Source: Flavobacterium sp. BFFFF2
GTDB lineage: Bacteria > Bacteroidota > Bacteroidia > Flavobacteriales > Flavobacteriaceae
Assembly: GCA_002256385.1 (NCBI GenBank)
Contig: NKJD01000001.1
Span: 62,001-126,000, forward strand
DNA length: 64,000 bases
Direction: 5' to 3'
The translations under genes were made by a program, and so were the position numbers. This document shows positions 26,929 through 34,662 of the stretch, in pieces; within the stretch, counting starts at the first letter, position 1, and the number at the start of each line of letters is the position of its first letter. The notes beneath the pieces were generated by a model. It was not told the DNA's origin. It made no database searches and saw only the letters and a program-made list of their open reading frames with translations.

Positions 26929-26958
26929 TTTTCATTTCGGGCCGAAATGCTACATTTG
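26929..26958 (+). promoter_or_regulatory. gcvH promoter with an internal dyad
   Basis: The -7 box TACATTTG (26951-26958) is an exact consensus match; TTT instead of TTG lies 19 nt upstream. The spacer contains a perfect inverted repeat, CATTTCGG-G-CCGAAATG (26933-26949). Its 1-nt centre cannot form a good hairpin, which suggests a protein-binding site overlapping the promoter. Confidence 0.6.
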
Positions 26959-26992
26959 ACACTTAAAAAACGAACAAACAAACATATTTAAG

Positions 26993-27373
26993 ATGAACAT
27001 TCCAAACGAATTAAAATATACCAAAGACCACGAATGGGTTCGAATTGAAGGAGAAATGGCCTTCATTGGCATCACCGATTTTGCGCAACGTGAATTGGGC
27101 GACATTGTATATGTTGAAGTGGAAAGCTTGGATCAAGAATTAGAACAAGAAGCCGTTTTTGGAACCGTTGAAGCGGTAAAAACAGTATCAGACCTATTTC
27201 TGCCTCTTTCAGGTGAAATTGTAGCCTTTAATGAGAACTTAGAAACCACGCCAGAATCGGTAAACACAGATCCTTATGGGGCTGGCTGGATGATTCAACT
27301 TCGTTATACCAATCCAGAACAAATCGATCACTTACTTAGTGCTGATGCCTATAAAGAACTCATTGGCGCATAA
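26993..27373 (+). CDS. gcvH: Glycine cleavage system H protein
   Basis: 126 residues. The lipoylated lysine is K63 in [12 protein letters not shown], within the conserved ESVK-like turn; YTKDHEWVR at the N-terminus and DPYGAGWM near the C-terminus are also typical. The H protein carries the aminomethyl group on lipoamide between the P, T and L proteins. None of those other genes is in the window. It has its own promoter after sprA, and its 3' end overlaps the VanZ-like gene. Confidence 0.97.
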   Translation: MNIPNELKYTKDHEWVRIEGEMAFIGITDFAQRELGDIVYVEVESLDQELEQEAVFGTVEAVKTVSDLFLPLSGEIVAFNENLETTPESVNTDPYGAGWMIQLRYTNPEQIDHLLSADAYKELIGA

Positions 27374-27740
27374 AAACGTACGCTTGGTATTGGCGGTCGG
27401 CTGGACCGTTTTAATGCTTTACTTGTGTTTGGCATCGTTAAATGTATTACCCGAAGTAAGTCTCAAAAAAAATGATGACAAATGGATTCATGCCGTTTTT
27501 CATTTTATGTTTGTGATGAATTGGTATGTTTATTTTTCGGCTTTTAAACATAGACCGGTCGTTTCAATATATTTAGTGGGTGTATCCATCGCATTTGGTA
27601 GTCTCATTGAAATTTTGCAATATTATTTAGATTTGGGACGCAATGGAGACATCAAAGATGTAATTGCCAATACTGTTGGAGCCGTGATTGCTGCTATATG
27701 CGCTTACTTATATGCTTTTATCGTAAGGCAATTGAAATAA
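27339..27740 (+). CDS. VanZ-like family membrane protein
   Basis: 133 residues from an ATG inside gcvH (35-bp overlap); a TTG at 27363 would give a shorter overlap and cannot be excluded. There are four hydrophobic helices, with the VanZ-like pattern [19 protein letters not shown] and [28 protein letters not shown] (conserved DxxxNxxG near the last helix). The family takes its name from a teicoplanin-resistance protein, but its general function is unknown. The place between gcvH and downstream genes near sprA is conserved in related bacteria. Confidence 0.85.
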   Translation: MLMPIKNSLAHKNVRLVLAVGWTVLMLYLCLASLNVLPEVSLKKNDDKWIHAVFHFMFVMNWYVYFSAFKHRPVVSIYLVGVSIAFGSLIEILQYYLDLGRNGDIKDVIANTVGAVIAAICAYLYAFIVRQLK

Positions 27741-27751
27741 AATGAACACCC

Positions 27752-28498
27752 ATGAATGCACTTGCCTCTTACCTTGATTCGACCTATTTAAAAACAGCCC
27801 AGCAACAAGGGATTACCGAAGTAGAAAACATAACACGGGTTCATGCTATTGTAAACGAGGCCATCGCGTATCACTTCAAATTGGTCATGATTCGCCCTGA
27901 ATATGTATTGCTCGCCAAGGAATGGATTCGTGAAGCCAATAGTCAGGTGTTGGTAGGCACGGTTATTGATTTTCCAACAGGCACAGCATCAACCAAGCAA
28001 AAGCAAGATGAAGCACAACAAGCAGTGGAAGATCAGGCTGATGAATTGGACTTTGTAGCTGATTATGAGGCATTTAAAAGAGGTGAAAACCAGGCTGTAA
28101 AAGAACAAATTGGGCAACTTACCCGTTGGGCCTTAGACCAAGGCAAAACAGTGAAATGGATTATTGAAATCGCTGCTTTGACCCCAAATGAAGTGGTTCG
28201 ATTTTCAACTTTAATCAAAAACGTGGTCATGGATATGGCCAAAGAAATAGAATTTCAGGATGTTTTTGTGAAATCTTCGACTGGTTTTTATGTTACTGAA
28301 AATGGCAAACCCAATGGTGCCACGCACGAAGCAATCACCGCAATGATTGAAAATGCATTCCCACTTCCGGTGAAAGCCGCTGGTGGCGTTCGCAATCAGG
28401 CCGAAGCTATAGCCATGATTCAATTGGGTGTAAAAAGAATCGGCACTTCGGCAGCCAAAGATATTGTGGAAGGAAATCAAGTAAATGCAGCCTATTAA
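27752..28498 (+). CDS. deoC: Deoxyribose-phosphate aldolase
   Basis: 248 residues, a class I aldolase of TIM-barrel fold that splits deoxyribose 5-phosphate into glyceraldehyde 3-phosphate and acetaldehyde. Conserved blocks: LDSTYLK at the N-terminus, VGTVIDFPTG, the Schiff-base lysine in VFVKSSTGFY, and the proton-relay lysine in PVKAAGGVRN. It starts 11 bp after the VanZ-like gene and ends 14 bp before the RemB-like gene, so these genes are very likely one transcript although their functions are unrelated. Confidence 0.94.
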   Translation: MNALASYLDSTYLKTAQQQGITEVENITRVHAIVNEAIAYHFKLVMIRPEYVLLAKEWIREANSQVLVGTVIDFPTGTASTKQKQDEAQQAVEDQADELDFVADYEAFKRGENQAVKEQIGQLTRWALDQGKTVKWIIEIAALTPNEVVRFSTLIKNVVMDMAKEIEFQDVFVKSSTGFYVTENGKPNGATHEAITAMIENAFPLPVKAAGGVRNQAEAIAMIQLGVKRIGTSAAKDIVEGNQVNAAY

Positions 28499-28512
28499 TT
28501 CTTAGTATTTAT

Positions 28513-30612
28513 ATGAAAACGCTCCGTTGTAAACAGTCATTTTGGATACTCGTACTGCTGACATCATGCGCCATTTATAGCCAAGAATCTGACGCTACCT
28601 ATCCGCAATTTTCAAACTGCAAATCGGTTGCTGGCAAGGAAATAACACCTTGTTTCTTTAGAGAATTACACACCTTATTTTACCAACAATTTAAAAAAAC
28701 GGAAACCAAAGAACACATCAAATTGTTGTTCGAAGTAACCGACACAGGGCAATTTCACCCACTTTACATTCAATCGAATAATGAATCTTTGAAAAATGAG
28801 ATCCATCAATTTTTGAGCAATTTAGCACCCGTTAAGCCAGCCATTGTGAACGGCGTGGCAACCTACATGAGTTTTCAATGGGAATTGCAATTTCCCCTTA
28901 GTGAAAATGGCCTGCCTTTGCCAAATGCAGCCAATTCACTTAACAATTTAACCCAAAACTCACAAGCTGAACACCCCGATTGGGACCAATTGAACCAACA
29001 AACAGCAGGGCCTTTTCACAATCCAAAATATACGTCAAGCATTGCCATTCCATTTACGAATGTTGCTTACCAACAATTTGAAACCGAACTCAATCAAGTC
29101 GGTGCCAACACGCACACGGGAATGCGGCCTTTTAGTTACCAAGAAGTCAGTAAATATGCCGACTTAAAATCAAGCGACAATGCCCTGAAAACTAGCTATA
29201 CCTCTTGGTGGGGCCGAAAATGGTTTAATGAAGACTTTGTGGGCATTCAAGGAGATTCCTATTGGTTTACGGTGAATCCGATGGTGGATGTGCAAGCGGG
29301 AAAAACCAATATTGGGAATAATAAAACCACTTTTATCAATTCAAGGGCGTTGCAAATTCAAGGTGGCATTGGAAAGGAACTCACCTTTAGCACCACCATT
29401 TTTGAAAACCAAGGTCATTTTGCCGAATACTACAACCAATATGCCGAATCATTAAAACCTGCGGGCGGCAATCCTGCATTGATTCCCGGCATTGGTATTG
29501 CCAAAGAATTTAAAACGGATGCCTACGATTTTCCGTTGGCCGATGCGCACCTCAAATACAATCCAAATCAGTTTTTTTTATTGCATTTGGGGTATGGAAA
29601 AAATTTTATTGGCGATGGATACCGCTCTTTGTTATTGAGTGATGCCGGCAGTCCGTATCCGTTTTTCAGAATTGAAACCACCTTTTGGAAAATCAAATAC
29701 ACCAACATTTATATGTGGCTCAAGGACATACGTCCTGAGGCCACTGCCGACCAAACCTATGCCAGCAAGTATGCAGCCAGTCATTATTTGAGCATTAATG
29801 TAAGTAAACGACTCAATGTGGGGCTTTTTGAATCGGTGGTTTGGGCCAATAACAATGACCGTGGATTTGACATGAACTTCATCAACCCTATAGTTTTTTT
29901 CCGAACCGTTGAATTTACGTCCTCCTCTCGCAGCGGAAATGCCTTGTTGGGGCTCACTGCCAAATACAAGTGGAGCAATTATTGTACGCTATATGGCCAA
30001 TTCTTGCTCGATGAATTTTCATTATCGGAAGTCAAAAAACAAAACAACAGCTGGAAAAACAAATATGGCTATCAGTTGGGCTTTTCATTTAGACATATTG
30101 CCAACATACCCGAATTAAGTGGCCGCATCGAGTGGAATAGTGTGCGCCCCTATGTGTATTCACACAGCAATGTGCTCACCAATTACGGCCACGCCAACCA
30201 AAGTTTGGGGCATCCTTGGGGTGGAAACTTCAATGAATTGGTCCTGATTTCCCAATACCAAAAAAAGCGATGGACGCTCACCGGCCAAGTAACAATTGGT
30301 GTCCGTGGGTTGGATTACCCAACAAATGTAGATGCCAATAATTATGGCAGTAATTTGTATTTGGGCTACAACGACAACCGCCCGCTTGATGAAGGCGTGG
30401 TGATTGGCCAGGGAAACAAAAGCAATTACTATTACGCCGCGCTGGAAACCCGTTATTTGTTTAATCCGATGACACGTTTACAGGCCTTTGCTTCGATCAG
30501 ATACCGTTCGTTGCAATCGAATTATGTACCCGATGGCACCGATCAAACGGCCACCACTTGGGTGAGTTTTGGCTTGCGGTCTGATCTGTTTAATTGGTAT
30601 TTTGATTATTAG
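28513..30612 (+). CDS. RemB-like gliding motility outer-membrane protein
   Basis: 699 residues. A signal peptide ends at IYSQ; an N-terminal region of about 130 residues is followed by a long beta-strand-rich part like a capsule-assembly (Wzi-type) outer-membrane barrel. Typical blocks are LGYGKNFIGDGYRSLLLSD and LSINVSKRLNVGLFESVVW. RemB is needed for normal gliding in Flavobacterium johnsoniae, and I recall its gene lying a few genes downstream of sprA there. Position and barrel type together give this call; sequence alone would give only 'outer-membrane barrel'. Confidence 0.72.
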   Translation: MKTLRCKQSFWILVLLTSCAIYSQESDATYPQFSNCKSVAGKEITPCFFRELHTLFYQQFKKTETKEHIKLLFEVTDTGQFHPLYIQSNNESLKNEIHQFLSNLAPVKPAIVNGVATYMSFQWELQFPLSENGLPLPNAANSLNNLTQNSQAEHPDWDQLNQQTAGPFHNPKYTSSIAIPFTNVAYQQFETELNQVGANTHTGMRPFSYQEVSKYADLKSSDNALKTSYTSWWGRKWFNEDFVGIQGDSYWFTVNPMVDVQAGKTNIGNNKTTFINSRALQIQGGIGKELTFSTTIFENQGHFAEYYNQYAESLKPAGGNPALIPGIGIAKEFKTDAYDFPLADAHLKYNPNQFFLLHLGYGKNFIGDGYRSLLLSDAGSPYPFFRIETTFWKIKYTNIYMWLKDIRPEATADQTYASKYAASHYLSINVSKRLNVGLFESVVWANNNDRGFDMNFINPIVFFRTVEFTSSSRSGNALLGLTAKYKWSNYCTLYGQFLLDEFSLSEVKKQNNSWKNKYGYQLGFSFRHIANIPELSGRIEWNSVRPYVYSHSNVLTNYGHANQSLGHPWGGNFNELVLISQYQKKRWTLTGQVTIGVRGLDYPTNVDANNYGSNLYLGYNDNRPLDEGVVIGQGNKSNYYYAALETRYLFNPMTRLQAFASIRYRSLQSNYVPDGTDQTATTWVSFGLRSDLFNWYFDY

Positions 30613-30683
30613 GCAATCAGATTTTTAAAGATAAAATTGAGTAGCAGTATGTCTTAATTAAAATTTCAATATTGCTCAATTCC

Positions 30684-31097
30684 TTACCTATCCAAGTACT
30701 CCTTGGCAGTCATTACGGGTAATTTTGACTGTTTAAAATCTTTTAAATTACGAGTAATAATAATATCTGCTTGATTTTCGATGGCAGTATAATATTGGAT
30801 CGCATCTTCAAAATCCTTAAAATCTGATGCGAGGGCAAGTTCTAAGATTTTATCATCTAGTGGTGCGACCTGTACTAATACTTTAAATTTCATTAAATAT
30901 TTTCGAGCCTCGTCAGCCTTTAAATGCTTGCACAGGAGGCAATGTGCATTAGCGAAGGTTAACGATGATATAATTAATGTTACCACGCCAAGATCAGATT
31001 GGGTAAAAAGTCTTTGTGCTTCATTGTAAAATGCTTCTCTTTTTACAAGTAAGTCGATGACAATGTTTGTATCAACAAACAGTCGGTGATTCATCAT
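30684..31097 (-). CDS. vapC: PIN-domain toxin (VapC-like ribonuclease)
   Basis: 137 residues with the PIN acidic residues: FVDTNIVIDLL at the N-terminus, DFEDAIQY in the middle, and TRNLKDF near the C-terminus. These residues bind Mg for RNA cleavage, typically of tRNA or rRNA in VapC. The ATG overlaps the antitoxin stop (ATGA), the usual TA coupling; a second ATG is the next codon. It forms a toxin-antitoxin module with the upstream 80-residue protein. The target RNA is unknown. Confidence 0.9.
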   Translation of the reverse strand: MMNHRLFVDTNIVIDLLVKREAFYNEAQRLFTQSDLGVVTLIISSLTFANAHCLLCKHLKADEARKYLMKFKVLVQVAPLDDKILELALASDFKDFEDAIQYYTAIENQADIIITRNLKDFKQSKLPVMTAKEYLDR

Positions 31098-31336
31098 GAA
31101 TATTTTTCAGAAATATAGTTTCTATAATCGTTCTTTTCATCATAATTTCCATTTGGAATAACCCCTGTTAGACTTTCTACTAAGGGACTTATTGAATTTT
31201 CATTGACCGATTTAACGGTTAGCGAACCTAAATAATTTTCAATTAATTTTGACAAGCTGACGCTATTGTCTTTGGCATAACTCTTTGCTTGTTCAATGAT
31301 TCCTTTATCAAGGTTTAATGTAAGTTTAGTATTCAT
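31094..31336 (-). CDS. vapB: Antitoxin of the PIN module (DUF6364/ribbon-helix-helix type)
   Basis: 80 residues. The N-terminus (TKLTLNLDKGIIEQAKSYA, then VSLSKLIENYL) is a ribbon-helix-helix DNA-binding fold. The C-terminal 35 residues are the flexible acidic tail expected to wrap the toxin. It is followed by vapC with an ATGA overlap. The promoter carries two copies of a 12-bp word placed so that a bound RHH protein would block RNA polymerase, a strong sign of autoregulation. Confidence 0.87.
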   Translation of the reverse strand: MNTKLTLNLDKGIIEQAKSYAKDNSVSLSKLIENYLGSLTVKSVNENSISPLVESLTGVIPNGNYDEKNDYRNYISEKYS

Positions 31337-31345
31337 GACTAAAAT

Positions 31346-31385
31346 AAGTTACGTGCAAATATAAAAAAAAGTTACGTGCATACAA
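31346..31385 (-). promoter_or_regulatory. vapBC promoter with two operator copies
   Basis: On the minus strand a TTG (31383-31385), 19 nt, and TATATTTG (31356-31363) make a perfect Bacteroidota promoter. The word AAGTTACGTGCA (plus-strand form) occurs at 31369-31380, between the two elements, and at 31346-31357, touching the -7 box and transcription start. The two copies are 23 bp apart, about two helical turns. Confidence 0.8.
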
Positions 31386-31473
31386 CTTGTTTTTTTAACA
31401 ATAATTGCTAGTTCGATTTGTTGTTTTACAGTGTGAAATGCTGTTTTATTTTTTCTGAAACCAAACAATAAAT

Positions 31474-31503
31474 AGCCTTAATCTCAATTCGATAAGGCTT
31501 TTG
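31474..31503. terminator. Weak hairpin between vapB and the hypothetical gene
   Basis: A 7-bp stem, AGCCTTA / TAAGGCT, has a 12-nt loop. A short T-run follows on the plus strand only. It may end minus-strand transcripts of the hypothetical gene at 31547-32128, but the T-tract on that side is poor. Confidence 0.4.
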
Positions 31504-31546
31504 TAATCAATTATAAATAGGTATTCTACGTATCCTCTACCCTACC

Positions 31547-32128
31547 TCACTCAAGATTTAGAAAATAGATTGCTAGATTTTTATCTTCCTTCCACGCTTT
31601 GTAAGTCTCAAAAGTGTGTTTATTGTATTGATCAGTCGCTTGGTGCCAAATAAAGATAACCACATAATTCGATTCATTTGGGAAGGCTATCTCCCCATTG
31701 AAAAATACATTGAGTTGATCTAGAGTAGGAAGGTCTTTGTAGTATTTTTTCTTAAGTGTAGTTACATCGCCTTTGCCACATTCACTAATCTGCGTATCAA
31801 ATTTGTGCTTTAACAGTGTACCTGAGCTGTCATATATCAAAAATTTTGGGAGTTCAAAACCACGCCCTTCCTCAAATGTTTTAACAAATCGCTGAAAACT
31901 ATCTTTGTTTTTAAATGTTAGTTCACGTATAGAATCTTTATTAATCGAATAACTATTTAAATAAGTGTCAGATTTGAGTTGCGCATTGCATATTAAAGTA
32001 AAAAAGCAAAAGGATAATAGCAAGCTTCTACTGATTAATTTTAATGAACTCTTGGTATCATATACCTCAAAACTCTTTATCCGTTCAATGATTCTTTGCT
32101 GAGGAATGATCGTGCGCTCCTTATTCAT
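31547..32128 (-). CDS. Hypothetical exported protein with an unusual N-terminal extension
   Basis: 193 residues from the only ATG. A clear signal-peptide core (SRSLLLSFCFFTLICNAQ) starts at about residue 33 rather than at the N-terminus; the first 30 residues (MNKERTIIPQQRIIERIKSF...) are charged and look like a separate piece. The mature part of about 140 residues has no motif I know. No ATG lies closer to the signal core. The region upstream carries a copy of the vapBC operator/promoter word, so a promoter capture or rearrangement may have supplied the odd 5' end. Confidence 0.6.
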   Translation of the reverse strand: MNKERTIIPQQRIIERIKSFEVYDTKSSLKLISRSLLLSFCFFTLICNAQLKSDTYLNSYSINKDSIRELTFKNKDSFQRFVKTFEEGRGFELPKFLIYDSSGTLLKHKFDTQISECGKGDVTTLKKKYYKDLPTLDQLNVFFNGEIAFPNESNYVVIFIWHQATDQYNKHTFETYKAWKEDKNLAIYFLNLE

Positions 32129-32149
32129 ATTTCAATTTATTATAAGAGT

Positions 32150-32170
32150 AAATATAAAAAAAGTTACGTG
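32150..32170 (-). promoter_or_regulatory. Third copy of the vapBC operator/promoter word
   Basis: AAATATAAAAAAAGTTACGTG here differs by one A from the 22-bp word at 31357-31378 in the vapBC promoter. It sits 22 bp upstream of the hypothetical gene at 32128, in the same orientation. The derived -7 box is TATATTTA (one mismatch). Confidence 0.65.
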
Positions 32171-32258
32171 AAATATTTTTTTTATCGACACTTCAAACTT
32201 ACGCACTAATCCAATTCGCAATTTACCAATGAATCTAAATAATGTAGCCGTTTTAGCG

Positions 32259-32266
32259 TATATTTG
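32259..32266 (+). promoter_or_regulatory. -7 promoter box of the RNA methyltransferase gene
   Basis: TATATTTG, an exact TAnnTTTG match 17 bp before the start codon. Confidence 0.6.
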
Positions 32267-32283
32267 CAGGCTATTTTTTTTAC

Positions 32284-33501
32284 ATGAAATTACACCGTAC
32301 TTTGGTTTTTGCTTCTATTGAAGCCATACGCCTTATTTGCAATGATGGGCTATATGCCGATAAAGTCATTTCGCAAGTGCTCAAACGCGACAAACGTTGG
32401 GGCAGTCATGACCGCAAATTCATTGCCGAAACGGTCTATGAACTTATTCGCTGGAAGAGGCTGTATGCCGAAATTGCGCAAGTAAGCGAACCATTTAGTC
32501 ATGACGATTTGTGGCGGTTATTTGCCGTATGGGCCACCTTGCGTGGGTATCACCTTCCCGAGTGGGGTCAATTTATCGACACGCCACAACGCAAAATCAA
32601 AGGCCGCTTTGATGAGTTATCGAAAATCCGAAAATTCCGTGAGTCCATTCCCGATTGGATGGATGAAGTGGGTGTGGCTGAATTGGGCGAAGCCCGTTGG
32701 ACCAAAGAAATTGCATCTTTGAATCAGCAGGCACAAGTTATTTTGCGTGTCAATACATTAAAAACAACCCGTAAAGATTTGGCCAAACGATTGGCTGGAG
32801 AGTACAGCATTGAAACAAAATCGCCGAGTGACTATCCAGATGCGCTGATTTTGGAAGCCCGATCAAATGTATTTTTGACCGAAGCTTTTAAAGAAGGCTT
32901 GTTTGAAGTCCAAGATGCTTCTTCTCAACGCGTGGCACCTTTGCTTGATGTAAAACCAGGCATGCGGGTCATTGACACTTGTGCTGGGGCTGGGGGTAAA
33001 ACCTTGCATTTGGCCTGTAAAATGGAAAACAAAGGGCAAATTATTGCCATGGATTTGTACGAAAGCAAATTGAATCAGCTTAAAATTCGGGCCCGACGTA
33101 ATGAAATCTTCAATATTGAATGCCAACTCATTGAAGGCACAAAAAGCATTAAAAAGTACAAAGACAAAGCTGACCGTGTACTCATCGATGCCCCATGCAG
33201 CGGATTTGGGGTGCTCAAAAGAAACCCAGATAGCAAATGGAAATTGCAACCCGAATTCTTGGACAACATCCGCAAAGTGCAGGCCGAAGTGCTTCAAACT
33301 TATGCCCCCATGGTGAAACCCGAAGGCAAATTGGTGTACGCCACTTGCTCTATTTTGCCCTCAGAAAATGAAAACCAAGTGCAACATTTTTTAACCACCG
33401 AGGTCGGTCAACGATTTCAATTGGTTGTAGAACACAAAGTAAGCCCAGCCGAATCGGGTTTTGATGGTTTTTACATGGCCTTGATGGAGCGAATCAATTA
33501 A
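32284..33501 (+). CDS. RsmB/NOP family SAM-dependent RNA methyltransferase
   Basis: 405 residues. The N-terminal NusB-like helical part is followed by a class I methyltransferase domain from about residue 210. Motifs: VIDTCAGAGGKTLHL (SAM binding), MDLYESKLNQL (acidic ribose ligand), VLIDAPCSGFGVLKRNPD (motif IV with PCS) and LVYATCSILPSENENQ (motif VI with TCS). The two cysteines are those used by RNA m5C methyltransferases such as RsmB, which modifies C967 of 16S rRNA. The exact RNA target is not certain. A secreted nuclease gene follows by 18 bp. Confidence 0.92.
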   Translation: MKLHRTLVFASIEAIRLICNDGLYADKVISQVLKRDKRWGSHDRKFIAETVYELIRWKRLYAEIAQVSEPFSHDDLWRLFAVWATLRGYHLPEWGQFIDTPQRKIKGRFDELSKIRKFRESIPDWMDEVGVAELGEARWTKEIASLNQQAQVILRVNTLKTTRKDLAKRLAGEYSIETKSPSDYPDALILEARSNVFLTEAFKEGLFEVQDASSQRVAPLLDVKPGMRVIDTCAGAGGKTLHLACKMENKGQIIAMDLYESKLNQLKIRARRNEIFNIECQLIEGTKSIKKYKDKADRVLIDAPCSGFGVLKRNPDSKWKLQPEFLDNIRKVQAEVLQTYAPMVKPEGKLVYATCSILPSENENQVQHFLTTEVGQRFQLVVEHKVSPAESGFDGFYMALMERIN

Positions 33502-33519
33502 ACTAAACAAACGAACTAC

Positions 33520-34605
33520 ATGAACAAACTAACGATATTTATTGGCTGCCTCATTTCGGGTGCCCTTTTTGGCCAAAATGGCAGTCCTGCCACCCCATAC
33601 TATAATGGGTTTAATTGGACACAAACTGGGACAACACTGAAAACTGCCTTATCAAACAAGGTAATCAATTCGCATAACAATCCAATTACCTATTCTAATA
33701 TTTGGGAAGCCGATAAAGTGACCGATTTAGACCCAACCGACAACACCAAAGTGTTATTGGTATATGGGTGGGAAAATGGCACTGATACCGATTTGACCAA
33801 CGATCGTTCACGTGGAAAAACAAACAATGGCGCTGGCAATGGGCAATGGAACCGCGAACACGTTTTTGCCAAAGCATTGGGTGTCCCCTCCCTTAATGAA
33901 AATATCATTAGCGATGGCGGCACCGATGCGCATCATGTTCGTTCGTCTGATGTGCAACGCAATAATACCCGCGGCAACTTAAAGTTTGCGACTGGAAGTG
34001 GCAATTCGGGCGCTGTAACAGGAGGCTGGTACCCCGGTGATGAATGGAAAGGCGATGTAGCACGAATGGTGATGTATATGTACCTGCGTTATGGCGACCA
34101 ATGTTTACCTATCTATGCTTGTGTAGGAACGCCATTAACTACTGACAGCAACATGATAGATACCCTCTTGCAATGGAACGCTGACGATCCTGTTTCCACG
34201 TATGAAGACAACCGCAACACCTATCATGGCTCAACAACCATTAATTACGCGCAAGGGAATCGGAATCCCTTTATTGACAATCCATATTTGGCTACTGTAA
34301 TTTGGGGCGGACCAATGGCACAAAATCGTTGGCCTAATATATTTTTAGATGCCCCCACTTTTAGCCAAAAACCGGTTTGGTCCATTTACCCAAATCCGAG
34401 TGTTGATGGTACTTTATTTTTACAATCAACCAAAACCATAGAAGCTGTTGCCATCGTGAGCGTGACAGGTCAAGTGGTTTTTCAACTTGAGCCAAATCAT
34501 ACGGCCAATGAAACCATTATGCTATCAGACATTCCACAAGGTTTTTATTTGGTTAAAGCCATTATTGAAGGGCAAGCAACCGTGCAGAAATTGTGGGTGA
34601 AGTAA
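33520..34605 (+). CDS. Secreted endonuclease I family nuclease with T9SS type A sorting domain
   Basis: 361 residues. After a signal peptide (end about LFGQ), residues about 30-270 match the bacterial EndA/NucM endonuclease I family: NREHVFAKALG and GTDAHHVRSSDVQRNNTRGN contain the His/Asn metal-site residues. The last about 75 residues, starting WSIYPNPSVDGTLFL and ending VQKLWVK, are a T9SS C-terminal sorting signal. The protein would be exported through the SprA translocon encoded in this same window, and either released or anchored. The likely role is use of extracellular DNA. Confidence 0.92.
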   Translation: MNKLTIFIGCLISGALFGQNGSPATPYYNGFNWTQTGTTLKTALSNKVINSHNNPITYSNIWEADKVTDLDPTDNTKVLLVYGWENGTDTDLTNDRSRGKTNNGAGNGQWNREHVFAKALGVPSLNENIISDGGTDAHHVRSSDVQRNNTRGNLKFATGSGNSGAVTGGWYPGDEWKGDVARMVMYMYLRYGDQCLPIYACVGTPLTTDSNMIDTLLQWNADDPVSTYEDNRNTYHGSTTINYAQGNRNPFIDNPYLATVIWGGPMAQNRWPNIFLDAPTFSQKPVWSIYPNPSVDGTLFLQSTKTIEAVAIVSVTGQVVFQLEPNHTANETIMLSDIPQGFYLVKAIIEGQATVQKLWVK

Positions 34606-34631
34606 CTGAATTTACAGACTACCAACGAAAT

Positions 34632-34660
34632 AAAGCTATTCAATTTGAATGGCTTTTTTA
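34632..34660 (+). terminator. Terminator after the secreted nuclease gene
   Basis: A 10-bp stem, AAAGCTATTC / GAATGGCTTT (one G-T pair), with a 5-nt loop and a T-rich tail, lies about 27 bp past the stop codon. Confidence 0.75.
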
Positions 34661-34662
34661 TT

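Noticed and set aside
32863..33297. 144-codon minus-strand frame inside the RNA methyltransferase gene
   Set aside because: Antisense to the catalytic domain; Phe- and His-rich translation typical of shadow frames.
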